Of a stretch of 64,000 bases of DNA, positions 32,373 to 40,476 are shown piece after piece (the first letter of the stretch is position 1; the number at the start of each line of letters is the position of its first letter). Position numbers and translations under genes: made by a program. A model generated the notes under the pieces. That model did not search any database, was not told the origin of the DNA, and saw only the letters and a program-made list of their open reading frames with translations. The stretch is taken from positions 1-64,000 of the forward strand of contig JBMNGC010000001.1 in the NCBI GenBank assembly GCA_050949645.1. The letters run 5' to 3'. This DNA comes from RUG369 sp050949645. Lineage in GTDB: Bacteria; Planctomycetota; Planctomycetia; Pirellulales; Thermoguttaceae.

Positions 32373-34563
32373 GTTCGTCGACGTCGAGCGCTTCCTCTGA
32401 CCCCGCGGATGATTGGAACTGCGGTTGAGTCGGTCCGTAGAATTCCGCGGGAAGCGTGGGCGCGTCAAAAGAGACGCTCGCCGAATTGTAGGACGACGCC
32501 GATTGAGGCGCGACTGGAGCATAGACGGTCTGTTGAGCGGTCCTTGAATGGCGTGCAAGATGCAGCGCGAGGATATTGCGAACTCGGTTGATCGAGTCGA
32601 TATTCGCGTGAACCATCGTATGGGGCGCCGCCGTTTGCGTTTCGCTTTCGGCGATCGCGCGGTGAGCGCTCTCAAAATCCACGACTCCGTCGCTCTTCCT
32701 CGGGTTGATGCGTTTCCTCTCCAATTGCGGCAAAACTCCGACGATATTGTCGAGCGCGACGTCGGACGGAACCGGCAGGTCGTTAAATACTTGGAAGATC
32801 GGACAGGCGGGGTCAAGGGACTGAACGCTCGTTGAAATCGTGAGCAAGGCAGGGTCGTAGTCGTCTTCAGCGTCCTTTATACCAGTCGCGAGACTTGCCG
32901 CGGAGGTCAGCACGGACGCGACGGTCTGCGGTACGGAAATAGCTCTATCCGCGATCCATTTGGTGAACGTGTTGGCGTACTTGCTCCCCTTAAATGGCGT
33001 CGCGATTGTGATAACGCGCTTGATCGACGGGTTCGGCTCGTAGAAGAACCAGTCCTGAATTTTGTTCCGAGCTTCTTCGTCGAAATCGAAGGAATCGACC
33101 GGGCTTGACGAGACGACGTTCCAGATCATGTCGCCAGTAGACTGCACCTGCATTGTTGAGATGAGACCGCCCATACTGTGTCCAATGAGCACGGCGTCGT
33201 CGAGCGCGGAATAGACGCGGTCGGGGTCGACGGTCTCGCGCATCTCAGCGAGCTCGCGGCGCATCGTCGCCGCAGAAGCCCAGAAGGGCTGACCCGTCGG
33301 ATAGAAGAAGAACATGAACTGATATCCATGCTGGAATCCCTGGACGCTCCGCAACGCGTTATACATTTCCATCCAAGTCACGGGAGACGAGGCGAGTCCA
33401 TGCGTCATAACGACTGGAATTTTGTTAGGGTCGAAGGGGTCAATAAGGTAGAGCCCCTGCAGCTGGCGTTCTTGCTGCGTCGTCTGTAGCAGTTCCTCGG
33501 GCCTAAGGAGACTTTGTCGCGTGACGCGGCTTGCAAGTTTCTCGTGAGTCTCAAGGTAGTAAGCGAGAGGAGTCGTGAGATCTTTTTCAAGGGGCAACGC
33601 GTTTCCATCCTGCACGAGGTCGCTTATCGCGAAGGAGTCGTAGAGCTCGAGCGTAAAGTCGGGCGCGTCGGGGGTTGCGAACGCGTCGGGTTCGATAGGC
33701 GGCAGCGTACCGAGGGGAATCGCCGGGTTGGGACGTAGGACGGCGGTCGCGGGGAAGAGAATCGACGGAGGGTAGTATTTCTCTTCAATACGTCGCGTCT
33801 GGGCGCCGGCGCGTCGTTCGACGACGAGCGGAACTCCGAAGCCTTTCTGTCGGCAGTCGATATTCAGAGAATCAACGACGCAACTTGCGGCGACGCAGAA
33901 TTCTCCAAATTCGTCGGGGTTCCATCCGCCAGGGTTGACGTTGGTATGGACGAAAATCATACCGGTCTCCATCTTGACGACGGAGTCTTGGCCGTGGAGG
34001 AATGGGAAGGGGGCGTTTTTGACCTTCAACGCGTCTGTAAGCGCGAGTTGCAAGAACCGTTCTGAAGCGCCGTTGTACAAAAGGACGAGGTCGGCGAGTT
34101 GCCCATTCCAGGTTGCGCGGAGATGATCCTCGGTGAAGGCGGGATTAAAGATATAATGCCAGGAAAAGAAGATAACGTCGGCATAGAGTCGCTGTGCGAG
34201 CATCGGGCGCGATTTTTCGACGCGTCGCGCCTGAAGGTACGCCGTCTCAGCGTAGACGTAGACGAGATCCGAAGTCGTGTTCTCTTCGACGAGCGCTCTG
34301 AGCTCGGCGAGTTCGTCGACGTTTGCAGGCGGCTTAAGCGCATTTTCGTGAAAAATTTGCGCCGCATTCATGCTGAGGACCGGCCCTGAGGAGCGGTTGA
34401 GCTCGAAGCGCTGATCCGCCGCATTGTAGCGCATGGCGCTCGTGAGCGTCGCGCAACCGGTCGTCGCGAGCGCGACGACGACGAGCAGCGTCGCAAGGAT
34501 AACGACGCGAGACGCTCTTAAAAGACGCGGCAAATTGCGAGCGCAACGATTAGCTATACTCAT
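32311..34563 (-). CDS. Large alpha/beta-hydrolase lipoprotein (esterase/lipase-like)
   Basis: 750 residues. The signal peptide ends in a lipobox, ATTGC, so the protein is probably anchored to a membrane by lipid. A helical N-terminal domain of about 350 residues precedes an alpha/beta hydrolase: the oxyanion strand PVVMTHGLASSPVTW, nucleophile elbow GHSMGG (S about 462), an ATPFKGS motif, and a probable catalytic His in the H-T-M-V-H region near 640. Related planctomycete proteins are annotated only as alpha/beta hydrolases. The C-terminus has two similar units, LPAEFYGPTQPQFQS and LPSEFYAPFQSQTQ. Its last 62 bases overlap the HTH gene. Substrate unknown. Confidence 0.82.
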   Translation of the reverse strand: MSIANRCARNLPRLLRASRVVILATLLVVVALATTGCATLTSAMRYNAADQRFELNRSSGPVLSMNAAQIFHENALKPPANVDELAELRALVEENTTSDLVYVYAETAYLQARRVEKSRPMLAQRLYADVIFFSWHYIFNPAFTEDHLRATWNGQLADLVLLYNGASERFLQLALTDALKVKNAPFPFLHGQDSVVKMETGMIFVHTNVNPGGWNPDEFGEFCVAASCVVDSLNIDCRQKGFGVPLVVERRAGAQTRRIEEKYYPPSILFPATAVLRPNPAIPLGTLPPIEPDAFATPDAPDFTLELYDSFAISDLVQDGNALPLEKDLTTPLAYYLETHEKLASRVTRQSLLRPEELLQTTQQERQLQGLYLIDPFDPNKIPVVMTHGLASSPVTWMEMYNALRSVQGFQHGYQFMFFFYPTGQPFWASAATMRRELAEMRETVDPDRVYSALDDAVLIGHSMGGLISTMQVQSTGDMIWNVVSSSPVDSFDFDEEARNKIQDWFFYEPNPSIKRVITIATPFKGSKYANTFTKWIADRAISVPQTVASVLTSAASLATGIKDAEDDYDPALLTISTSVQSLDPACPIFQVFNDLPVPSDVALDNIVGVLPQLERKRINPRKSDGVVDFESAHRAIAESETQTAAPHTMVHANIDSINRVRNILALHLARHSRTAQQTVYAPVAPQSASSYNSASVSFDAPTLPAEFYGPTQPQFQSSAGSEEALDVDEPTYGPSLPSEFYAPFQSQTQ

Positions 34564-34763
34564 ATTTGCAACGGTACAATTCTGGCGGACAGTTTTTCAG
34601 CGGCAAGCGTTTGGCCGTCATGCAAGGAGCGGTCGTCAGAGATCAGTCGCACGGATGGGACGCCGATTCTTTGTTCGTCGTTCCGGTCCTGCGTCCGTCG
34701 CGTCTGCAGGGATCTGCTAACGTTCCGCTCTCTGACGTTCGCTTAAGGACGCGCCGCGTTTGG

Positions 34764-35708
34764 TTAGTTTTCCACAGAGACGAGGAGTCTCTTGATTTCA
34801 CTGAGATAACGAGCGACGAGGAGTTGGTCGACGTCGGGCCATTTTTCAAGCTTGCGCGTAAGGATCGCAACCTTGAGGCTTTCAAAGGCGTCCGCGAAAT
34901 CGGCCGGAAGCGGGTCGAGATTTGCGAACGCATCGAGAACTTCGGCCGTCGTAAAGGAGGTCGCGCCTTCTTTTTCCCACGGTTCCGTCTCGTCGGCAAA
35001 TTCACCGAGCGGACCGTCATTTTTAGAGCTCTTGGTCTTCTTTTTGTCCTTGTCGGCGTCTTCCTTCGTCCATTTCGTTTTCTGGCCCGCGACTACTTCC
35101 TGCGCGTCTGAGTCGTAGTACGGATTGACGTCTTCGTCGCGCTCTTCGCTTACGACTTCCTCGTCCTTCGGCTTGGTCTGAGGAGACGCTCCGTACTCTT
35201 CCCATCGCGCGAGTCGCGTTTGTGCGACGGAGAGCTGTTCTTCGGACGCTTTCTGGAGCCATTCGTCGGCGTCGTCCCAGTCCAACGCGGCCTGATAATG
35301 GCTCCAATAGAGGTTCGGAAGCATCTCCTCTTCCCCGAAGCGTTCATAGACGCGTCTGAGTCGCCCTACGTGCTGGGGCGAGACGTTGCCGATGCGTTGC
35401 GAGATCGCGTCGTCCGAGTAGACGCGCCGCGGAAACCCCGCCTCTTGAAGCCTGGCGCGCCAGGAATGGATGACCTTCCCCTTTTCCCAATTCGTCTTGC
35501 TCACCAGGAGATTCCAGAATCCGACATACTCCGAGGCGATCTCGTCAATGAGGGGTTCTTTCTCGGGGGGGATAGGCGCGTCGTCGAGATCGCTGTCGCT
35601 GAATTCGCTGAAACTGGAGAGCGCATTGGCCGTCGCGACGCCGCCAAAATCCTGCGCCGGGGCGTCTTCCCAGGGGGCGAGCTTCCCTTTGGGATTCGTC
35701 TTTGTCAT
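34764..35708 (-). CDS. Conserved hypothetical protein with helical KorB/ParB-like segment
   Basis: 314 residues, acidic, with no signal or membrane helix. The central part (about 58-170) is helical: WNLLVSKTNWEKGKVIHSW, then SDDAISQRIGNVSPQHVGRLRRVYERFG, which has an HTH-like pattern, and LYWSHYQAALDWDDADEWLQKA, a segment I associate with a planctomycete-wide hypothetical family. A charged, low-complexity linker (about 180-240) and a helical C-terminus follow. It may bind DNA, but nothing catalytic is seen. It is downstream of the cysP-cysT pair on the same strand, separated by 224 bases without recognised signals. Confidence 0.65.
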   Translation of the reverse strand: MTKTNPKGKLAPWEDAPAQDFGGVATANALSSFSEFSDSDLDDAPIPPEKEPLIDEIASEYVGFWNLLVSKTNWEKGKVIHSWRARLQEAGFPRRVYSDDAISQRIGNVSPQHVGRLRRVYERFGEEEMLPNLYWSHYQAALDWDDADEWLQKASEEQLSVAQTRLARWEEYGASPQTKPKDEEVVSEERDEDVNPYYDSDAQEVVAGQKTKWTKEDADKDKKKTKSSKNDGPLGEFADETEPWEKEGATSFTTAEVLDAFANLDPLPADFADAFESLKVAILTRKLEKWPDVDQLLVARYLSEIKRLLVSVEN

Positions 35709-35932
35709 GGAACGCGTCCTTTAATGGTTAAGATTGCTGCGATGAAACAAAAGGAGGGCGCCACGCAAGAAACGCGCAACGTCCCGCCGCGATTATGAGC
35801 ATTTTGGCCGTCAAAGCAAGAGCAGTTTGACTGGCGGTTTTCAGAGAATAGCGCGCATAGAACGCAACCGAGCGGTCGAGAAGTTGCCGAACGACGTTGG
35901 TAAAGTTCGTCGTTCGATAGTTTCTATTCCGG

Positions 35933-36769
35933 TTAGACGGTCATGGTTCGTCGGTTTGACCAGACTTGCACGGCGTTGATCAATACGAGCATCAGGAAGG
36001 AGAGGATGAGCGTTACAAGCGCGATCACGGCGGCGGCTTCGAGGTTGTTTTCCTCCGCTTTCTCGAAGATGACGGTCGAAAGAGTCTGCGTCTTGCCAGG
36101 TATGACGCCGCCGATGAAAATAACGGTGCCGTACTCGCCCAAAGCGCGTGCAAACGCCATTGCAAATCCGGAGATATGGGCGGGCAGGACGCTGGGGAAG
36201 ATAACGCGTCGGAAGGTCTGCCAACGCGACGCGCCGAGGCTTGCGGCGGCCTCTTCGACCTCTTGGTCGAGTTCTTTAAGCGCCGGCTGGAGCGTTCTGA
36301 TCACAAAGGGCATGCCGATGAAGATGAGCGCGATCGTGACCCCGATCTCTGTGTTTCGGACCCCAAATGGCAAGAACTGTCCGACCCATCCGTTTTCTGA
36401 GTAGAGTCGCGCAAGCACGATGCCGGAGACGGCGGTTGGCAACGCGAAGGGCAGGTCGATCATCGCGTCGAGGATCCGACGCCCTGGAAAACGATACCTA
36501 ACGAGCGTCCAGGCGATCACGAGTCCAAAGAACCCGTTAACGCACGCGGCGATGAACGCCGTGCTGAAGGTTAGCGTAAAGGCGCGCTTCACAAGCGTAT
36601 TCGAGAGGATTTCGATCGCTCGGTCAAAGGAAACTCCCGCCGATACGACGAAGAGCCCCGCGAGTGGGATAAGCACGATCAGGGACAGATAGGCGACCGT
36701 GAAGCCCATCGTGATGTTGAAGCCTGGCAGAATGCTATGTTCGACGAACTTTATCTTACAATTCCGCAT
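35933..36769 (-). CDS. cysT: Sulfate/thiosulfate ABC transporter permease CysT
   Basis: A 278-residue inner-membrane permease with about six helices. Family hallmarks are DLPFALPTAVSGIVLARLYSENGWVG and the coupling-helix EAA motif EEAAASLGASRWQTFRRVIFP, with ARALGEYGTVIFIGG near the C-terminus. Start ATG 36769 is 7 bases after the binding-protein stop; a longer frame would overlap that gene and is rejected. It would normally pair with CysW and the ATPase CysA, and neither lies here. After its end there are 224 bases and then an unrelated gene, so those partners must be elsewhere or it works as a homodimer. Confidence 0.93.
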   Translation of the reverse strand: MRNCKIKFVEHSILPGFNITMGFTVAYLSLIVLIPLAGLFVVSAGVSFDRAIEILSNTLVKRAFTLTFSTAFIAACVNGFFGLVIAWTLVRYRFPGRRILDAMIDLPFALPTAVSGIVLARLYSENGWVGQFLPFGVRNTEIGVTIALIFIGMPFVIRTLQPALKELDQEVEEAAASLGASRWQTFRRVIFPSVLPAHISGFAMAFARALGEYGTVIFIGGVIPGKTQTLSTVIFEKAEENNLEAAAVIALVTLILSFLMLVLINAVQVWSNRRTMTV

Positions 36770-36776
36770 AGCGCTC

Positions 36777-37901
36777 TCACCGTTCCTTTTCGGCAAATTC
36801 GAGCAGCATTTTGGAGAAGATCCCATGTTCGCTGAAATGCTCTTCCTGCGCTCTGTGCCAGCCGCCAAAGACCTCGTCGACAGTGAAGAACTTCGTTTCC
36901 TGGAAATCGTCCTTATGCTTGGCAAGGACTTCCTCGTCGTAGGGACGATAGTGGTTCGCCGCAATGAGTTCCTGCGCTTCTGGAGAATATAGATAATTTA
37001 GATATTCTTCGGCGATATCGCGAGTATTCTTGCGGTCTACGACGCTGTCGATGAGAGCGACGGGAGGTTCCGCCTTAATAGAGAGGGGTGGGACGACGAT
37101 ATCGAGTTCGTCGTCATAATACGTGTTCGCAAGAATCGCTTCGTTTTCCCATGCGAGCAACGCGTCGCCGAGTCCGTTTTTAACGAAGTCGTCGGTCGCG
37201 CCGCGCGCGCCGGCTTGCATTCCCTGCGCGAAAGCGTTCATGAAGACCTTTTGGGTGAAGGCGAGCGCCTCTTGTTGTGCGGAGTCGATCTTATCCTGCG
37301 GAATGGTTCCGGCGACAAACGCGTCGAGTCCGCCTTCGTCCGCGAGCACCTCGTTAAGAGCGTATCCCCAGACGGCGAGGTAATTCCATCGCGCGCCGCC
37401 GGAGGTCTTGGGGTTCGGCGTGACGATCTTGACGTCGTCGCGCGCCAGGTCGTCCCAGTCGTGGATATTCTTCGGGTTGCCTTTACGGACGAGGATAACG
37501 ATCGTCGAAACGTAGGGGCAACTGTTATTGGGGAGTCGCTTCTGCCAGTATGAATCGGAATCGGGATCGTCGGCGCCATCGGCGAAGAGACCCGCGGCTG
37601 CGACGACGTCGACGTCGACCGCCAGCGCGAGAGTGACGACGTCGGCCTCAAGCCCCATCGTTACGGCGCGCGCCTGGGATCCGGAACCGCCGTTGCTCTT
37701 TTCGATGAGGATCGATTCGCCTGTCTTATCGAGCCAATGCTGTGCAAAGAGTTTGTTGTAGGCGTCGTAAAGCTCGCGCGTCGGATCATAGGAAACGTTG
37801 CTGATCTCGCGCTGCGAAGATCCGTTGTGGCAACCGGCAACGATTGCGCCGACAAGGGTAAGGAACGCCAACGTTCCGAGAAAGTATTTCTTTATCGACA
37901 T
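36777..37901 (-). CDS. Sulfate-binding lipoprotein of an ABC transporter
   Basis: A 374-residue periplasmic solute-binding protein (Sbp/CysP family). Signal peptide with lipobox AIVAGC gives a lipid-anchored protein. Characteristic segments: SYDPTRELYDAYNKLF near the N-terminus, KSNGGSGSQARAVTMGLEADVVTLAL (sulfate-binding loop), VTPNPKTSGGARWNYLAVWGYAL, and VDRKNTRDIAEEYLNYLYSPEAQ near the C-terminus. Length is somewhat above E. coli Sbp because of added residues at both ends. It is the first gene of a two-gene operon with cysT. Confidence 0.93.
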   Translation of the reverse strand: MSIKKYFLGTLAFLTLVGAIVAGCHNGSSQREISNVSYDPTRELYDAYNKLFAQHWLDKTGESILIEKSNGGSGSQARAVTMGLEADVVTLALAVDVDVVAAAGLFADGADDPDSDSYWQKRLPNNSCPYVSTIVILVRKGNPKNIHDWDDLARDDVKIVTPNPKTSGGARWNYLAVWGYALNEVLADEGGLDAFVAGTIPQDKIDSAQQEALAFTQKVFMNAFAQGMQAGARGATDDFVKNGLGDALLAWENEAILANTYYDDELDIVVPPLSIKAEPPVALIDSVVDRKNTRDIAEEYLNYLYSPEAQELIAANHYRPYDEEVLAKHKDDFQETKFFTVDEVFGGWHRAQEEHFSEHGIFSKMLLEFAEKER

Positions 37902-38594
37902 AGCATGCTGCGTTTTTTCTTCTTTGGGATCATCTCAACCGCGCGGTATGGCGGCGAACCGGACGGCGGCGACATGCGTCGGCGAACGGTTCGTGGTCGC
38001 CGAATAAAATATAATTCACAAAATATACAATTCGCCGGTTGTTTTTAATCGTGATAACCAACGAGGGGAGCGTTTGCGGCGTAGTAACGACCTATTGACG
38101 CCTAACCGCTGGCCATCGCGCCGTCTTAAAGTAAATCATTGTACGCGTTACGTTGTATTCGCATAGCGGCGCCTTTCGGGCGTTATCGGCAAGAAAATGG
38201 ACGAATAATCGGTAAATCTTGCAACTTTAATGGATTTTCAAAGAATTGACAAAGTAGAATATATTTTATTTTTCTGGTTTTAATGGCTTTGCCAGATAGG
38301 TAAAGAGCGTCAAAAAAATAAATTGCTGTAGGTTAAGCGGTAAAAACGAGAGCTGCTTTGCTTTATCTTGTCTCTTTGATCCTTTTGAAGGGCCCCGCTT
38401 CGTGCAATGTCATTACAATAGATTAGGGTCGAATGATTGGCGAGTGGCGTCGGAAGTTCATGACTCACGCTTTTTAAGACGAGCGCGGCGTTGCGGTTCA
38501 ACGCGCGATTTACAATGCGTACCGCGTAATTTTGCAGATGGAGAAGGCCGCGTCGCGCTTGCGAATCCCCCTGACCGCTGACCATTGACGTTTG
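37902..38594. other. 690-base intergenic region
   Basis: Divergent region between the sulfate-binding gene and a protease gene. It is AT-rich in the middle (38190-38330) and contains TTGACA near 38245, without a -10 at proper spacing. A minus-strand open stretch of 109 codons has no domain or ribosome site and is not called. No RNA gene is recognised. Confidence 0.5.
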
Positions 38595-40358
38595 ATGAAG
38601 AGACGGAACTTGAACGCAATAATTGATCGAAATCCGCAAAGTCGCTCCCTTGAGGGCGACAACGGAGCGAGCTTTCGAAGGACGGCGCGACGCGCTGTGA
38701 TAACGCCGACGTTATTTTGCGTATTCTTTGCGCTTATCGTCGGCGTTGCGTCAGGGCAGTCGAATCCGGTTCAATCCGGCGCTGGGCCGCGGACTCCTCT
38801 CTCGATGTTTGACGAGGACGGCGAGAACAAGGAGCGCGAGCGCATGCGCAAGCTCCTTATGGTCGACGAGTCTGGCGTTCAGCGTCGCTATCCTGCGGTC
38901 GCAAAAATTGTCGGACGCGCCGAATCTCAGAACGTCGAGGTTCCCTACGCGACGATCTCCATGTTTTTCGGCACGGGCGTATACGTTGCGGAGTACGGTC
39001 CGTGGGGGATCGTTATAACGAACTGGCACGTCGTCGTCATGGCGGATAAATCGATCGACGTTTGTTTCCCAAGCGGGAAGTATAGCGGTCGCGTTATTCT
39101 TCGCGACGAGAAATGGGACCTCGCCGCGATTCTCATCCCCAAGCCTGAGGGAATTAAGCCGATTCCAATTTCTCTGACCGTGCCTTATTTTAACGACCGA
39201 CTCTGGGTCGGCGGGTATGGCCCGACCTCGGGACTCGACAACTTCGAGCTTCGCGAGGGCGTCCTCCTAAAGTATGTTTCTCTTGAACTCCCGAAAGAAT
39301 TGAAGACGTCGCATGACGGCGTTCTAGATACTTCCGGCGCTCTCTACGAGACAGAGATGATTAATGTCGGCGTTCGTTCGGGCGATAGCGGCGGTCCTGT
39401 CTTCAACGAGTATGGCGAGCTCACCGGCTGTCTTTGGGGCTCCGATCACAAAAGCTCAATGGGCACGAACGGTCCTCGCATCATTCTCTTCGTGATGCAA
39501 GCGATTCAAGAGGCCTCCAGGCTCCGCGCTCGAAAGATACTCGCCGCGGAGACGACCAAAGAGAACCCGGACCACGTTCTGTCAATCGGCGAGGCGCCGA
39601 ACGAATGCGAGAAAGCCAACGAAAAACTCTCGAACTATTCCGAAGAAGACGCTTTTGAGATCGTTAAGAAGTTGACGCACGCCGCCGCGACCGGAGAACG
39701 CCCCAACGACGGCGCGGGACTCGATTTCAGCGGAATCGATTTACAATTATATCCTGTGTCGTCGGAGCCGCTTTATGTCTCCGGCAACGGGATTGACACT
39801 CCGGAATCGTTGCGACGTCTTGGCGCGATGAAAGCGAAGCATGTACAAGTCGTCGCCGAAGAATATTGGAAACGCAATCCGGGAGGATTGCCCCCGTCGC
39901 CCCCGATTTACTCGCAGGGGTACCTCGGACTGCAGTTTATCTGCGATCGCGACGTTCCTGAGGTGATTGCCAGCGACTCCTTCAAAGCGCTCGACGCGCA
40001 GTCGCGCCAGTTGGCGGAAGTAACGCGTCAGCCGACGGTTCCGATGATGAGCCCGATAGACGAGCTTGACGCCGAATTGGGCAAAGCGGAATTTGCCCAA
40101 GTGGAATCGGGTAAAGCGGAAATGGTTCCCGTCGCCGCATCTAGCTCCTACGCGGATCCAGGCGTGTCCTCCGCCGTCGCCGCGACTTCCGACGCGTCAG
40201 CGCTCGCCGCTCCTCAGCCTTCGAGTAGTGCGGACTGGCAGATTACGCAATTTCAGGCGTACGCGCTTTTCTGCTTTATTCTCGTGATGCTCTGTCTTTC
40301 GGCGATTCTCCATCGCAACGGCGACGCTCGTCGCCGCCATGAGGGCAGACGCTCCTGA
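38595..40358 (+). CDS. Membrane-anchored trypsin-like serine protease
   Basis: 587 residues. A long N-region and hydrophobic segment (about 34-53) serve as signal or anchor. The chymotrypsin-fold domain (about 100-300) has the catalytic triad visible: H145 in ITNWHVV, D175 in KWDLAAI and S264 in RSGDSGGPVF. The second half is of unknown fold, and one membrane helix lies near the C-terminus (FQAYALFCFILVMLCLSAIL), followed by a short basic tail, so the protein is anchored at the end. No PDZ domain of HtrA/DegP is recognised. The likely role is extracytoplasmic protein cleavage. A TTG three bases earlier is an alternative start. Confidence 0.82.
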   Translation: MKRRNLNAIIDRNPQSRSLEGDNGASFRRTARRAVITPTLFCVFFALIVGVASGQSNPVQSGAGPRTPLSMFDEDGENKERERMRKLLMVDESGVQRRYPAVAKIVGRAESQNVEVPYATISMFFGTGVYVAEYGPWGIVITNWHVVVMADKSIDVCFPSGKYSGRVILRDEKWDLAAILIPKPEGIKPIPISLTVPYFNDRLWVGGYGPTSGLDNFELREGVLLKYVSLELPKELKTSHDGVLDTSGALYETEMINVGVRSGDSGGPVFNEYGELTGCLWGSDHKSSMGTNGPRIILFVMQAIQEASRLRARKILAAETTKENPDHVLSIGEAPNECEKANEKLSNYSEEDAFEIVKKLTHAAATGERPNDGAGLDFSGIDLQLYPVSSEPLYVSGNGIDTPESLRRLGAMKAKHVQVVAEEYWKRNPGGLPPSPPIYSQGYLGLQFICDRDVPEVIASDSFKALDAQSRQLAEVTRQPTVPMMSPIDELDAELGKAEFAQVESGKAEMVPVAASSSYADPGVSSAVAATSDASALAAPQPSSSADWQITQFQAYALFCFILVMLCLSAILHRNGDARRRHEGRRS

Positions 40359-40476
40359 TCGCGCTTGCGTCGCTTGCAATTTTTTTCTATGCTTCTGGAC
40401 GTTGGGGGTCCGCGCCGAAGCGTCTCGCGTTGGGTCGCGGCGGACTCGTCGTTGAAACGCTCGGGGACGTCTGGAA

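Noticed and set aside
38310..38639. 109-codon minus-strand frame before the protease
   Set aside because: Overlaps the protease start and has no recognisable protein pattern.
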